Assembly: GCF_900104775.1 (NCBI RefSeq)
Contig: NZ_FNSA01000003.1
Span: 1 to 64,000, forward strand
Source of the DNA: Tsukamurella tyrosinosolvens
GTDB lineage: Bacteria > Actinomycetota > Actinomycetes > Mycobacteriales > Mycobacteriaceae
Direction: 5' to 3'
DNA length: 64,000 nucleotides
Shown: piece after piece, positions 54,813-62,968 of the stretch
Numbering within the stretch: the first letter of the stretch is position 1
How the letters are laid out: each line of letters opens with the position of its first letter
The notes under the pieces: generated by a model
Database searches by the model: none
What the model was told of the DNA's origin: nothing
What the model saw: the letters and a program-made list of their open reading frames with translations, nothing else
Program-made: the position numbers and the translations under genes

Positions 54813-55921
54813 GGTTGGTTCACCAGTCTTCCGCGGAGGGCCGGCCAGGCCTCGAGCACCTCGTCGTGCAGGTCGGGCAGGGTCAGCAGGACGGGGCCGT
54901 CGAGCGTGGTCAGGTGCTGGGGCGGAACGATCGGGATGTCGGTGCCGGGCATGCGGCGACCCTGTTTCGACGGTGACGCGTCGGCGACGCAGGACACGAG
55001 GCCCGCGTCCAGGCCGGCCAGCGCGAACAGCGCCACGGCCCGCGAGGCGGCGCCGTAGGCCGCGACGGTGCGGCCGGCGGCGGCGTGCCCCTGCGCCCAT
55101 TCCCGCAGCGCGCGCGCCTGGTCGGCGGGCGCGGCACTGAGCGTGCGCAGGCCCCGGGGCGTGCCGAGGCCGGCGGCGGCCTCCGCGGCGAGGATCCGGC
55201 GGACGGTGGGATCGGCGGCGCCCGCGCCGGGCACGACGTCGGCCGCGCCGGAGTGCCGCACCGCGAGCAGCACGGTGCCGCCGTACAGGTCGAACTCGAA
55301 GGCGCGCACCGGCTCCAGGCCCGCGGCGGCGAGCAGCCGCAGCAGGGCGGTCAGCGTGTAGTAGCCGAAGTGGCCGTGCCGCAGGGCGGTCCACTGCAGC
55401 TGGTCGACAATGCCGCCGAGCGGCTGGTACTGCAGCAGCAGCACGCCGCCGGGCGCGACGGCCGCGGCGCGAGCGGCGAAGGCCGCCCGCTGGTCGGGCT
55501 CGTGCATGATCCCGAAGCTGTCGAGAACGACGTCGGCACCGACGGTGGCCGAGTCGGTTTCGCGGAAGCCGCGGTCGGCGAGCAGCGGCAGCCACGTGCC
55601 GCCGTGCGGGCTGCCGAACTCGCGCACCGTCGTGCCGCGGAGGAGGCCGGCCTCGGCGACGCGGGCCACCGCGTCGGCGGCCTGCTCGCGCAGCGCGCGC
55701 GGTTCCACGCCCCGGGGCTCGTCGGTGACGGTGTCGTCGTCGGCGAGCTGTGCGAGGCCGCATGCGGCACACAGGTCCATCGCGAGTGGATGCGCGGACT
55801 CGCCGGGGTCGACCGGGGACCCGGCGGGCGGGAAGTGATCCGCCGCGGGGACGCGGCCCAGGTCGAGCACCCGGGTGAGTTTGACGGAGCCGCAGGCGCG
55901 GCACGCGCGTGCGTGTCTCAT
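54809..55921 (-). CDS. C-methyltransferase-like protein (zinc-binding N-terminus)
   Basis: A 370-residue protein of the NDP-hexose C-methyltransferase layout. The N-terminal zinc motif has two Cys pairs (CRACGS at 8-13, LCAACGLAQL near 52). The middle SAM domain's glycine motif is unusual (VREFGSPHGGTWLPLLADRGF). The C-terminal C-methyltransferase domain carries VAAYGAASRAVALFALAGLDAGLVSCVADASPSKQGRRMPGTDIPIVPP. It is divergent from the RmlC-like gene with only 14 bases between, so its promoter must lie inside that gene or further upstream. Confidence 0.75.
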   Translation of the reverse strand: MRHARACRACGSVKLTRVLDLGRVPAADHFPPAGSPVDPGESAHPLAMDLCAACGLAQLADDDTVTDEPRGVEPRALREQAADAVARVAEAGLLRGTTVREFGSPHGGTWLPLLADRGFRETDSATVGADVVLDSFGIMHEPDQRAAFAARAAAVAPGGVLLLQYQPLGGIVDQLQWTALRHGHFGYYTLTALLRLLAAAGLEPVRAFEFDLYGGTVLLAVRHSGAADVVPGAGAADPTVRRILAAEAAAGLGTPRGLRTLSAAPADQARALREWAQGHAAAGRTVAAYGAASRAVALFALAGLDAGLVSCVADASPSKQGRRMPGTDIPIVPPQHLTTLDGPVLLTLPDLHDEVLEAWPALRGRLVNQP

Positions 55922-55935
55922 GGCAGCATGTCCTC

Positions 55936-56490
55936 ATGCGCATCGAGCAGACCGACCTGGCCGACGTCCTGCTGCTGGTTCCCACCCCGCACGCCGACGA
56001 CCGGGGCCTGTTCACGCGCACCTTCGACGCGGAGATCTTCGACGCGCACCTGGGGGAGCCGGGCGCCGCCGCACGATTCGTGCAGGATTCGCAGTCGCGC
56101 TCGATGCGGGGCGTGCTCCGCGGGATGCACGGCCGCTCGGGCCGCGGGGAGGCGAAGCTCGTGCGCTGCGCGCACGGCGCCGTGCACGACGTCCTGGTGG
56201 ATGCGCGACCGTACTCGCCGACCTTCGGCCGGAGCCAGGCCTTCCGCCTGGACGACGAGGCCTTCCGCACGCTGTACGTGCCGCCGGGCTTCCTGCACGG
56301 CTTCCAGGCGCTGACCGACGTGGCGGACGTCTGCTACCGGATCGACCGCCCGCACGACCCGTCCGAGGACCTCGCGGTGCACCACGCCGACCCGGAGCTC
56401 GCGCTGCAGTGGCCGCTGGCCGCGTCGATCGTCTCGGCGCGGGACCGCGCGGCCGGCTCCTGGGCCGACCTGCGCTCCCGCCTGGGCTGA
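55936..56490 (+). CDS. RmlC-like dTDP-4-dehydrorhamnose 3,5-epimerase family protein
   Basis: A 184-residue cupin. DDRGLFTRTFDAEIF at the start, SQSRSMRGVLRGMHGR with the catalytic His, VHDVLVDARPYSPTFGRSQAF, and VPPGFLHGFQALTDVADVCYRI with the Tyr. It epimerises C3/C5 of a 4-keto-6-deoxy nucleotide sugar, or C3 alone. It is the only plus-strand gene inside a long minus-strand block, fitted with 14- and 11-base gaps. ATG 55,936 is preferred over a GTG at 55,909 that would overlap the divergent gene. Confidence 0.85.
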   Translation: MRIEQTDLADVLLLVPTPHADDRGLFTRTFDAEIFDAHLGEPGAAARFVQDSQSRSMRGVLRGMHGRSGRGEAKLVRCAHGAVHDVLVDARPYSPTFGRSQAFRLDDEAFRTLYVPPGFLHGFQALTDVADVCYRIDRPHDPSEDLAVHHADPELALQWPLAASIVSARDRAAGSWADLRSRLG

Positions 56491-56501
56491 CCCGGACCCG
56501 G

Positions 56502-57518
56502 TCATCGCCGGCGCATCGAGGCGTCGATGGCGCCCCCGGCCTGCAGCTCCTTGAGCACCGCGAGCCGGGTGAAGTCGTCGTGGAAGGCGCGCTCGGTGAG
56601 CCCGAACTCGGTGTAGGCCTTGTGCAGTTCGGCCGCGCCGTCCGCGACCGTCCACTGCGCCTCGAAGCCCAGTTCCTCGCGGGCACGGGAGAAGTCGACC
56701 CGGTACGAGCGGGGGTCGTTCCCCGCCTCGCCGGTGATCCGGACCGCGGCGCCGGGCACGACGTCGACCACGGCCTGCGCGATCTCGGCGACGGTCACGT
56801 TGTTGCGCTCGGTGCCGACGTTGTAGGCGCGCGCCGAGACCGTCTCCTTCGGCGCGGTGAGGCACGTGGCGAAGGCGTGCGCGATGTCCTGTGCGTGCAC
56901 CAGGGGGCGCCACGGCGTCCCGTCGGAGAGCACCAGGACCTCGCCCGTGAGCACCGCGTAGCCCATCAGGTTGTTCAGCACGATGTCCGCGCGGAGCCGC
57001 GGCGAGAAGCCGAACGCCGTGGCGTTGCGCAGGAACACGGGGGTGAAGTCGGCGTCCGCGAGCTCCGCGGCGTCGTCCTCCACGCGCACCTTGCTGATCG
57101 CGTAGGGCGTGATGGGGTTGAGCGGCGCGTCCTCGTCGACGAGGCCGTCGCCGGCCGCGCCGTACACGGAACACGTGGAGGCGTACAGGAACCGGGAGAC
57201 GCCCGCCTCCTTGGACAGCCGCGCGAGCCGGCTCGACGCGGCGTGGTTGATGTCGTAGGTGATCTCGGGCGCCAGCGAGCCCAGCGGGTCGTTGGACAGG
57301 GCGGCGAGGTGGATCACCGCGTCGAAGCCCTCCAGCTCCGCCGCGGTCACGTCGCGCAGGTCCGTGGTGAGCGTCGGCGGGTCGGCCACGGCCGGCCCGA
57401 GCACGCGGTCGGCGAAGAGCCCGGAGTCGAGTCCGGTCACCTCGTGGCCCGCCGCGCGCAGGATCGGCGTCATCACCGTTCCCAGGTATCCCTGGCTACC
57501 CGTGAGCAGGACCTTCAT
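56502..57518 (-). CDS. NAD-dependent sugar epimerase/dehydratase (extended SDR)
   Basis: A 338-residue extended SDR. The NAD motif is [15 protein letters not shown], then [13 protein letters not shown], the Ser of [11 protein letters not shown], and the catalytic Tyr-Lys in [14 protein letters not shown]. It acts on a nucleotide sugar; which of epimerase, 4-reductase or dehydratase applies cannot be told. GGAGGAAA precedes ATG, which overlaps the PIG-L stop (ATGA). Its C-terminal ~35 residues ([20 protein letters not shown]) are beyond the usual fold. Confidence 0.8.
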   Translation of the reverse strand: MKVLLTGSQGYLGTVMTPILRAAGHEVTGLDSGLFADRVLGPAVADPPTLTTDLRDVTAAELEGFDAVIHLAALSNDPLGSLAPEITYDINHAASSRLARLSKEAGVSRFLYASTCSVYGAAGDGLVDEDAPLNPITPYAISKVRVEDDAAELADADFTPVFLRNATAFGFSPRLRADIVLNNLMGYAVLTGEVLVLSDGTPWRPLVHAQDIAHAFATCLTAPKETVSARAYNVGTERNNVTVAEIAQAVVDVVPGAAVRITGEAGNDPRSYRVDFSRAREELGFEAQWTVADGAAELHKAYTEFGLTERAFHDDFTRLAVLKELQAGGAIDASMRRR

Positions 57519-58168
57519 CGATTTCCTCCGAGATCTACGATCGCCTTTTCCAGCATGAAACCCTCGGCGTAGGTGGAGCGGCACTGGATGCCGCGCAGCC
57601 GTGCCAGGCCGAGGAAGGACTCGTCGTCGAACCAGTCGTGGTCGACCTGCGAGGGGTAGTGCTCCGTGAGCAGCCGCGTCTTCGCCATCGCGGCGTACGC
57701 CGAGAGCGGGTTGAACACGGTGGGTCGCGGGGTGTCGGTCTCCCACTTGAGGATCTCGTAGCCGAGGATCAGGTGGTCCCGGAACTCCTGCGGCACCAGC
57801 TCCGCGAGCTGGCGGTGGTCCTGGTGCGCGTCGCCGCGGTGCGGCGCGAAGACGATGTCGGGCGTGGACGAGCGCTTGAACTGCGCCAGTAGGGACTTCT
57901 CGCGCTGCCAGTGCGCGGGGGCTCGCCCGTCGGGCAGGTCCAGCACGGTGATGTGCAACTCCGCCTCGGGTGCGAAGGCGGCGAGCGCCGCCCGTTCCTC
58001 CGCCTCGCGCGGGGTGCCGGCGCCGCTGGCCACGAAGGCCCGCACGCGCAGGCCGGGATTGGCCTCCGCCAGCTGGAGCAGCGTCCCACCCATGCCGATC
58101 GCGATGTCGTCGCAGTGCGCGCCGAGCACCGCGATCTCCGAGATCCGGCCGGCGGAGAGGCCGATCAT
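57515..58168 (-). CDS. PIG-L family deacetylase
   Basis: A 217-residue zinc-dependent N-deacetylase-like protein. The first metal motif is [16 protein letters not shown] (AHxDD). The second is [16 protein letters not shown] (HxDH). It may remove an acetyl group from an N-acetylated sugar or intermediate. ATG 58,168 overlaps the nucleotidyltransferase stop, and its own stop overlaps the SDR start, so it is in the middle of a co-translated trio. Confidence 0.85.
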   Translation of the reverse strand: MIGLSAGRISEIAVLGAHCDDIAIGMGGTLLQLAEANPGLRVRAFVASGAGTPREAEERAALAAFAPEAELHITVLDLPDGRAPAHWQREKSLLAQFKRSSTPDIVFAPHRGDAHQDHRQLAELVPQEFRDHLILGYEILKWETDTPRPTVFNPLSAYAAMAKTRLLTEHYPSQVDHDWFDDESFLGLARLRGIQCRSTYAEGFMLEKAIVDLGGNR

Positions 58169-58947
58169 CCGACCGGGTCCTTCCAGACCATCCAGGGCCG
58201 GTCGCCGCGGGCGTAGCCGGCGTCGAGGTCGGCCCGCTCCTTGAACGTGTCGGCGGGCTTCCAGAAGCCGCGGTGCTTGTAGCCCAACAGCTTCCCCTCC
58301 TTGGCCAGCGCGGTGCACGAGTCCGCCACCAGATCGCCGCCGGGCGGCAGGTGGTCGAAGACCTCCTGGGTCAGCACGAAATAGCCGCCGTTCTCCCAGA
58401 TGGGGAACTCGGAGACGGGGGTGATGCCGGTGACCTTGTCGTCGCCGTCCACGTCCACGCAGTGGAACGAGGACTGCGGCGGCACCAGCAGCATCGAGGC
58501 GGCGGAGCCGGTCGCCTTGACCTGGTCGATGATGGTGTTCATCGGGGCGTCGCTGAGCACGTCGGCGTAGTTGGCGAGGAAGTACTCGTCACCGTCCAGA
58601 TAGGGCCGCGCGCGCCGGAGGCGTTCGCCGATGGCCGATTCCAGTCCTGTGTCGACGAAGGTGATCGTCCAGTCCCGCATGTCGGCGCCGAGCAGCTCCA
58701 CCTCGCCGCCGCGGATCACGAAGTCGTTCGACTCCGTCTCGCGGTAGTTGAGGAAGTAGTTCTTGATGTGCTGCGCGCCGTAGCCCAGGCACAGCACGAA
58801 CTCGGTGTGGCCGAAGTGCGCGTAGTACCGCATCACGTGCCAGATGAGCGGCCGCGGTCCGACGAGCTGCATGGGCTTGGGCACCATGTCGTCCGCGGTA
58901 TTGCGCATCCGCATGCCGTAGCCGCCGCAGAACAGGACAACCTTCAT
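58165..58947 (-). CDS. Sugar-1-phosphate nucleotidyltransferase (RfbF-like)
   Basis: A 260-residue nucleotidyltransferase. The N-terminal [30 protein letters not shown] is the nucleotide-binding loop, and [12 protein letters not shown] carries the metal-binding Asp. [21 protein letters not shown] near the end is close to glucose-1-phosphate cytidylyltransferases (RfbF). It activates a hexose-1-phosphate, probably with CTP. No CDP-glucose 4,6-dehydratase of the standard type was found in the window, so the next step would need the SDR or an enzyme elsewhere. Confidence 0.8.
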   Translation of the reverse strand: MKVVLFCGGYGMRMRNTADDMVPKPMQLVGPRPLIWHVMRYYAHFGHTEFVLCLGYGAQHIKNYFLNYRETESNDFVIRGGEVELLGADMRDWTITFVDTGLESAIGERLRRARPYLDGDEYFLANYADVLSDAPMNTIIDQVKATGSAASMLLVPPQSSFHCVDVDGDDKVTGITPVSEFPIWENGGYFVLTQEVFDHLPPGGDLVADSCTALAKEGKLLGYKHRGFWKPADTFKERADLDAGYARGDRPWMVWKDPVG

Positions 58948-58950
58948 CGC

Positions 58951-60198
58951 TCAGACCTCCGTGGTAGCGGCGACCGGCCGCGCGGTGTGCAACTGGGGCA
59001 TGGGGTAGACCACCTCGGTGCCCTGCTCGATCAGGGGACGCAGCTGCTCGGTGATCTCGGTCTCGAGGTTCCACGGCAGCACGACGACCACGTCGGGGCG
59101 GTCGGCGTCGAGGCGCTCGGGCGCGTGGATCGGGATGCGCGTGCCGGGGGTGAACCGGCCGTGCTTGTACGGGTTGCGGTCCACGGTGTACTCGAGGAGG
59201 TCGGGCCGGATGCCGCAGTAGTTGAGCAGCGTGTTGCCCTTGCCCGGGGCCCCGTAGCCGGCCACCCGCTTGCCCGCGGCGCGGCACTCGAGCAGGAAGC
59301 GCAGCAGGTCCTGCCGGGCCCGGTCGGCCAGCGCCTGCATCCCGGTGTAGCCGGAGAGCACGTGCAGCCCGGCCTCCTCCTCGATCCGCAGCACCTCGCG
59401 CACGCGGTCCGACGGTGCCTGTGCCACCCCGTCGGGCCGCGCCCAGACGCGGATGGAGCCGCCGTGCGTGGGGACGAGCTCGACGTCGACGACCGTCAGG
59501 CCCGCGGTGGCGAGCGCCCGCTGCGCGCTGAGCACCGTGTAGTACTGGAAGTGCTCGTGGTAGATCGTGTCGAACTGGCCCTCGGCGACGAGCGCGAGCG
59601 CGTGGTGCACCTCGATGCTCAGCCAGCCGTCGTCGGCCAGCAGTCCCCGCAGCCCCTGGGTGAATCCCAGGAGGTCGGGGATGTGCGCGTAGACGTTGTT
59701 CGCGACCACCAGATCGGCGGGGCCGTGCTCGGCGCGGACCTGCGCGGCGGTCTCCGGGCCGAGGAAGGCGGTCACCGTCGGGACGCCCCGGTCCCGGGCG
59801 GCCTGCCCGACGTTGACCGAGGGCTCGATGCCGACGCAGGGCACGCCGGCGGCGACGGCGTGCTGCAACAGGTACCCGTCGTTGCTGGCGACCTCGACGA
59901 TGAGGCTGTCGCCGTCGAGCTCGAGCCGGCGGATCGACTCGTCCACGAAGCGGCGCGCGTGGTCGACCCAGCTCGCGGAGAACGAGGAGAAGTACGCGTA
60001 CTCGGAGAAGGTCTCCTCCGGGAGGATCAGCGCGGGGATCTGGAGCAGCAGGCATTCCTCGCAGATCCGCAGGTGCAGCGGGTAGGTGGGCTCGGGGCCG
60101 TCCAGTTCCGCTGCGGTGAGGAACATTTCACAAGGTGGTGTGGCACCGAGGTCGACCACGCTCCGCAGCTGTGACGAGCCGCACAGACGGCAATTCAT
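58951..60198 (-). CDS. C-methyltransferase-like SAM enzyme (NDP-hexose 3-C-methyltransferase type)
   Basis: A 415-residue enzyme of the TylCIII/EvaC-like layout. Zinc-binding N-terminus (CRLCGSSQL, ICEECLLLQIP), SAM domain with IVEVASNDGYLLQHAVAAG and DLVVANNVYAHIPDLLGF, then IEVHHALALVAEGQFDTIYHEHFQYY. The C-terminal domain carries VAGYGAPGKGNTLLNYCGI and PYKHGRFTPGTRIPIHAPERL. All expected motifs are intact, unlike the degenerate paralogue at 54,809. It would add a methyl branch to a 4-keto sugar. It is the first gene of the leftward sugar block, behind a 440-base regulatory region. Confidence 0.85.
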   Translation of the reverse strand: MNCRLCGSSQLRSVVDLGATPPCEMFLTAAELDGPEPTYPLHLRICEECLLLQIPALILPEETFSEYAYFSSFSASWVDHARRFVDESIRRLELDGDSLIVEVASNDGYLLQHAVAAGVPCVGIEPSVNVGQAARDRGVPTVTAFLGPETAAQVRAEHGPADLVVANNVYAHIPDLLGFTQGLRGLLADDGWLSIEVHHALALVAEGQFDTIYHEHFQYYTVLSAQRALATAGLTVVDVELVPTHGGSIRVWARPDGVAQAPSDRVREVLRIEEEAGLHVLSGYTGMQALADRARQDLLRFLLECRAAGKRVAGYGAPGKGNTLLNYCGIRPDLLEYTVDRNPYKHGRFTPGTRIPIHAPERLDADRPDVVVVLPWNLETEITEQLRPLIEQGTEVVYPMPQLHTARPVAATTEV

Positions 60199-60287
60199 GA
60201 TGGCTTCCGTAACTCTCGGCGGGCTCTTCGATGTTTGATCATAGACCTCACATCTTTTCTGGTTGCAAACGGTCAATGCATCTTGCG

Positions 60288-60295
60288 ATTGCAAT
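60288..60295. promoter_or_regulatory. ATTGCAAT palindrome before the leftward sugar operon
   Basis: A perfect 8-base palindrome containing TGCAAT, about 90 bases before the methyltransferase start at 60,198. It matches the motif in the other promoter gaps of the locus. Confidence 0.4.
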
Positions 60296-60344
60296 GCTGA
60301 GCGTCTACGGTAGCAACCGGCAGCCACTCGCATCCATCGCGCGG

Positions 60345-60366
60345 CACCCTCGGAAGCGAGGGGGTG
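60345..60366 (+). terminator. Hairpin followed by T-run in EPS leader region
   Basis: CACCCTCG, loop GAAG, CGAGGGGGTG, then TTTCC. It may be a terminator or attenuator in the 5' region of the priming transferase gene (start 60,638), or the end of a small RNA from the left. Confidence 0.4.
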
Positions 60367-60552
60367 TTTCCCGGGGGATCGGGATCGGACGGCGGAAGTT
60401 GGGCCCGTGACCAGTGTGAACTGTTGTCGTCACGGCGCACTCCGCATCGGTTCCCGGAGTGGCTGTGGGCGCCGTCACACCCACGAAGCGCGACGGTGGC
60501 CTCCGGGTGCGGGATGCATGAGACGAAGCTCACGGAATTAGGTATTCGCAAC

Positions 60553-60558
60553 TGCAAT
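60553..60558 (+). promoter_or_regulatory. TGCAAT motif before the priming transferase gene
   Basis: AACTGCAATATGTAGATTAG lies about 80 bases before ATG 60,638 in an AT-rich stretch; TATGTA could serve as a -10 element. It closely matches CTGCAATAGTAG at 43,082. Confidence 0.4.
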
Positions 60559-60637
60559 ATGTAGATTAGCGATTCTGATTCGGTCGGGACGTCGAATTCC
60601 GCGTCCGGTCACGGCGAACGGATATGAGGAGCGGGAC

Positions 60638-62176
60638 ATGTCGATCGACACCTGGGTAGCGGCCGGTGCCGCCCCGGCGGAGCCCGTCGCCGACGCCACG
60701 CCCGAGCCCGCGCGGGCTCCGGCGACCGGCGCGCCGATCCCGCCCGTGGCCCTGCCGCAGGTACCGTCAGCGCGCGCCGTCGCGGAGGCCCACCGCGACC
60801 GCCTGGCACGCCGGATCGTCGCTGCGGACGCCGTCGTGGCGCTCGCCGCCTCGGCCGCGGGCTTCGTCGTCGGCTATGCAGCCGGCGAGAGCGCGCCCGA
60901 ACTGGCCGCCCTCGTGGTGGGAGCGAACCTGTTCTGGTTCCTCCGCCTCTGGCGTTCCCGGCCGATGGCCATGCCGCTGTTGCGGCTCGGCACCCCCGAG
61001 CTGCGCCGCGTTCTCGTCACGGCCCAGCTCGTCTACGGCCCACTGGTCCTGATCGAGCTCCTCTTCCCGCAGATGCTTCCTCAGGCGCTCTTCCTCGCCT
61101 CGGCACCAGTCGCTCTGGTCGGTGCGCTGCTCGTGCGACTCCGGTTCCGGCACAAGGCCACTGCCGTGGCGCCCGTACCCACCCTGGTGGTCGGCGGTTT
61201 CGCCTCGGCCACGGCCTCGACCCGGAGCCTCCTCGGCGCGCCGACCGCAGGCGCGCGGGTCGTGGGAGTCTGCCTCCCCACCAACGACGCCATCGTCGTC
61301 GATGCGCTCGAGATCGCGGGCACGCGAGTGCCCGTCGTGGGGACGGACCGTTCCGTGCTCGAGGCCGCGCGCGAGACCGGCGCCGGCATCGTGGTGCTCA
61401 CCGCGACCGATTCCCTCGGACCCGATGACCTCCGTGAGCTGATGTGGCAGCTCGCGGCGGAGGGCATCGAGCTCGTGGTCACGGCGGGCCTGCCCGACGT
61501 CGCGCGCTCCCGGATGGTGAGCGGTTCGGTCGGCCGTACCCCGATGACCGCCGTCGCCGCGCCGCGCCCCGCCCGCTCCCACGGGCTCGGCAAGCGCATG
61601 CTCGACCTGGCCGTCGCCGGTGCCGGCGTGCTCGTGACCGGGCCGGTCATGCTCGCGATCGCCGTCGCCGTCAAGGCGGACAGCCGCGGCCCGGTCTTCT
61701 ACCGCGCGCAGCGGGTCGGTGCCGGTGGCGAGTCCTTCGACATGATCAAGTTCCGGAGCATGTACGTCGACGCGGACACCCGCCGCGGCGTCCTGGCCGA
61801 CGAGAACATGGGCGCGGGGCCGCTGTTCAAGGTGAAGAACGATCCGCGGGTCACGCGGGTGGGCCGCTTCATCCGCCGGTACAGCCTCGACGAGCTGCCC
61901 CAGTTCTTCAACGTCCTCGGTGGCTCGATGTCCGTGGTCGGGCCGCGCCCGGCGCTCGCGCACGAGGTCGAGCAGTACCCGCCGGTCATGCTCCGCCGGA
62001 TGCTGGTGAAGCCGGGCGTCACGGGCGCCTGGCAGGTCAACGGCCGCTCGAACCTCAGTTGGGACGAGTCCATCCGGCTCGACGTGGGGTACGTGGAGAA
62101 CTGGTCGCTCGGCACGGACGTCGGCATCATCGCGCGCACGGTGCGCACCGTGCTCACCTCCGACGGCGCCTACTGA
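60638..62176 (+). CDS. Polyprenyl glycosylphosphotransferase (WbaP-like priming enzyme)
   Basis: A 512-residue membrane protein. After an Ala/Pro-rich tail there are four or five helices (about 60-165), a cytosolic Rossmann-like domain (about 180-290), then a further helix and the bacterial sugar transferase domain. That domain shows FYRAQRVGAGGESFDMIKFRSMYVDAD, RRYSLDELPQFFNVLGGSMSVVGPRP and KPGVTGAWQVNGRS. It puts the first sugar phosphate on undecaprenyl phosphate and so starts repeat-unit assembly. GAGGAGCGGG precedes ATG. Confidence 0.9.
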   Translation: MSIDTWVAAGAAPAEPVADATPEPARAPATGAPIPPVALPQVPSARAVAEAHRDRLARRIVAADAVVALAASAAGFVVGYAAGESAPELAALVVGANLFWFLRLWRSRPMAMPLLRLGTPELRRVLVTAQLVYGPLVLIELLFPQMLPQALFLASAPVALVGALLVRLRFRHKATAVAPVPTLVVGGFASATASTRSLLGAPTAGARVVGVCLPTNDAIVVDALEIAGTRVPVVGTDRSVLEAARETGAGIVVLTATDSLGPDDLRELMWQLAAEGIELVVTAGLPDVARSRMVSGSVGRTPMTAVAAPRPARSHGLGKRMLDLAVAGAGVLVTGPVMLAIAVAVKADSRGPVFYRAQRVGAGGESFDMIKFRSMYVDADTRRGVLADENMGAGPLFKVKNDPRVTRVGRFIRRYSLDELPQFFNVLGGSMSVVGPRPALAHEVEQYPPVMLRRMLVKPGVTGAWQVNGRSNLSWDESIRLDVGYVENWSLGTDVGIIARTVRTVLTSDGAY

Positions 62177-62195
62177 TCGACGTATCGTCGACGGC

Positions 62196-62609
62196 GTGCA
62201 GGAGACCTCCTCGGATCGACCGGTGCCCGACGGTGCGCGGCTGCCCACCGACCGTCGCACCCTTGTGTGCGTCGCGATCGGTGGTGCCCTCGCCGCCGTC
62301 TCCACGGCGAGCCTCTCGGCCGCACCCGCGTGGCGGGCCCTCGAGCTCGACTCCCGGTTCGTGGGAATCGGGGTCCTCTCCTTGGTGACCGGCGTGCTGT
62401 TCGCGCTGCGCGACGCCCTCGGCGACCGGTGGTTCGCGTTCCTCGTCTTCGGCGTGCTCGCAGGGTTCGCCTCGGTCGGCGTCTACGGGTTGGTGTCCCT
62501 GCTCGGGATGCCGCCGTCCGCGGGCGTCCGGTTCCTGTTCGGCGCGCCGCTCGTCTCGGCCCTGGGCATCGGGGCCGGCTACGTGCTCGCGCGGCGGGCG
62601 CGGCGATGA
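62196..62609 (+). CDS. Small membrane protein, 137 aa
   Basis: A GTG start, a polar N-terminus, then four hydrophobic helices (about 24-42, 53-70, 80-100, 108-130). No recognised family. It starts 19 bases after the priming transferase gene and its stop overlaps the next small membrane gene (ATGA), so all three may share a transcript. Function unknown; a link to polysaccharide export is only positional. Confidence 0.65.
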   Translation: MQETSSDRPVPDGARLPTDRRTLVCVAIGGALAAVSTASLSAAPAWRALELDSRFVGIGVLSLVTGVLFALRDALGDRWFAFLVFGVLAGFASVGVYGLVSLLGMPPSAGVRFLFGAPLVSALGIGAGYVLARRARR

Positions 62610-62968
62610 CGACCGTGATCGTCGCCGTGGGCGGTGCCGTCGGTTCGGTCCTCGGCTATCGCCTGGTGGCGCGCGGCCCGCGGTGGACGACGATGCTGTG
62701 CGTCACGGCGCTGGTGTCGGTGCTCCTCGGAGGCGTCGCCCGGCTGGTGCGGATCGTCGGGGACACCGGTCTGGCCGCCGTGCCGGTCGCGCTGCTCGGG
62801 CCGATCGTCACGTTCACCGGGATCGGCTGGTGGCTGGTGGCGTCACCCCGCGGGGACTGGCGCCGCGCCGTCCTCGTGGTCGGGGGCGGCGTCGCGGCGG
62901 CGATCCTCGGCTACCTGTCGATCGACCTCATGGGCCTCGCCTACATCAAATTCCCGCGGTTCGGCTGA
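62606..62968 (+). CDS. Small membrane protein, 120 aa
   Basis: A 120-residue protein made of four helices (TTVIVAVGGAVGSVLGYRL, TMLCVTALVSVLLGGVA, VPVALLGPIVTFTGIGWWLV, AVLVVGGGVAAAILGYLSI) with short loops. No recognised family. It is coupled to the preceding membrane gene by a 4-base overlap and may form a complex with it. Its 3' end overlaps the convergent threonine aldolase gene by 23 bases. Confidence 0.65.
   Translation: MTTVIVAVGGAVGSVLGYRLVARGPRWTTMLCVTALVSVLLGGVARLVRIVGDTGLAAVPVALLGPIVTFTGIGWWLVASPRGDWRRAVLVVGGGVAAAILGYLSIDLMGLAYIKFPRFG

Larger units (their letters stand above)
60199..60637. other. Long intergenic region with AT-rich promoter parts and a hairpin
   Basis: No supported gene lies here. 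It separates two divergent units. Near the left side are GGTTGCAAACGG (60,261), TCAATGCATCTTGCG and the palindrome ATTGCAAT (60,288-60,295). Near the right is AACTGCAATATGTAG (60,551-60,565). In the centre a hairpin CACCCTCG-GAAG-CGAGGGGGTG (60,345-60,366) followed by TTT could end a short leader or small RNA. Confidence 0.55.
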
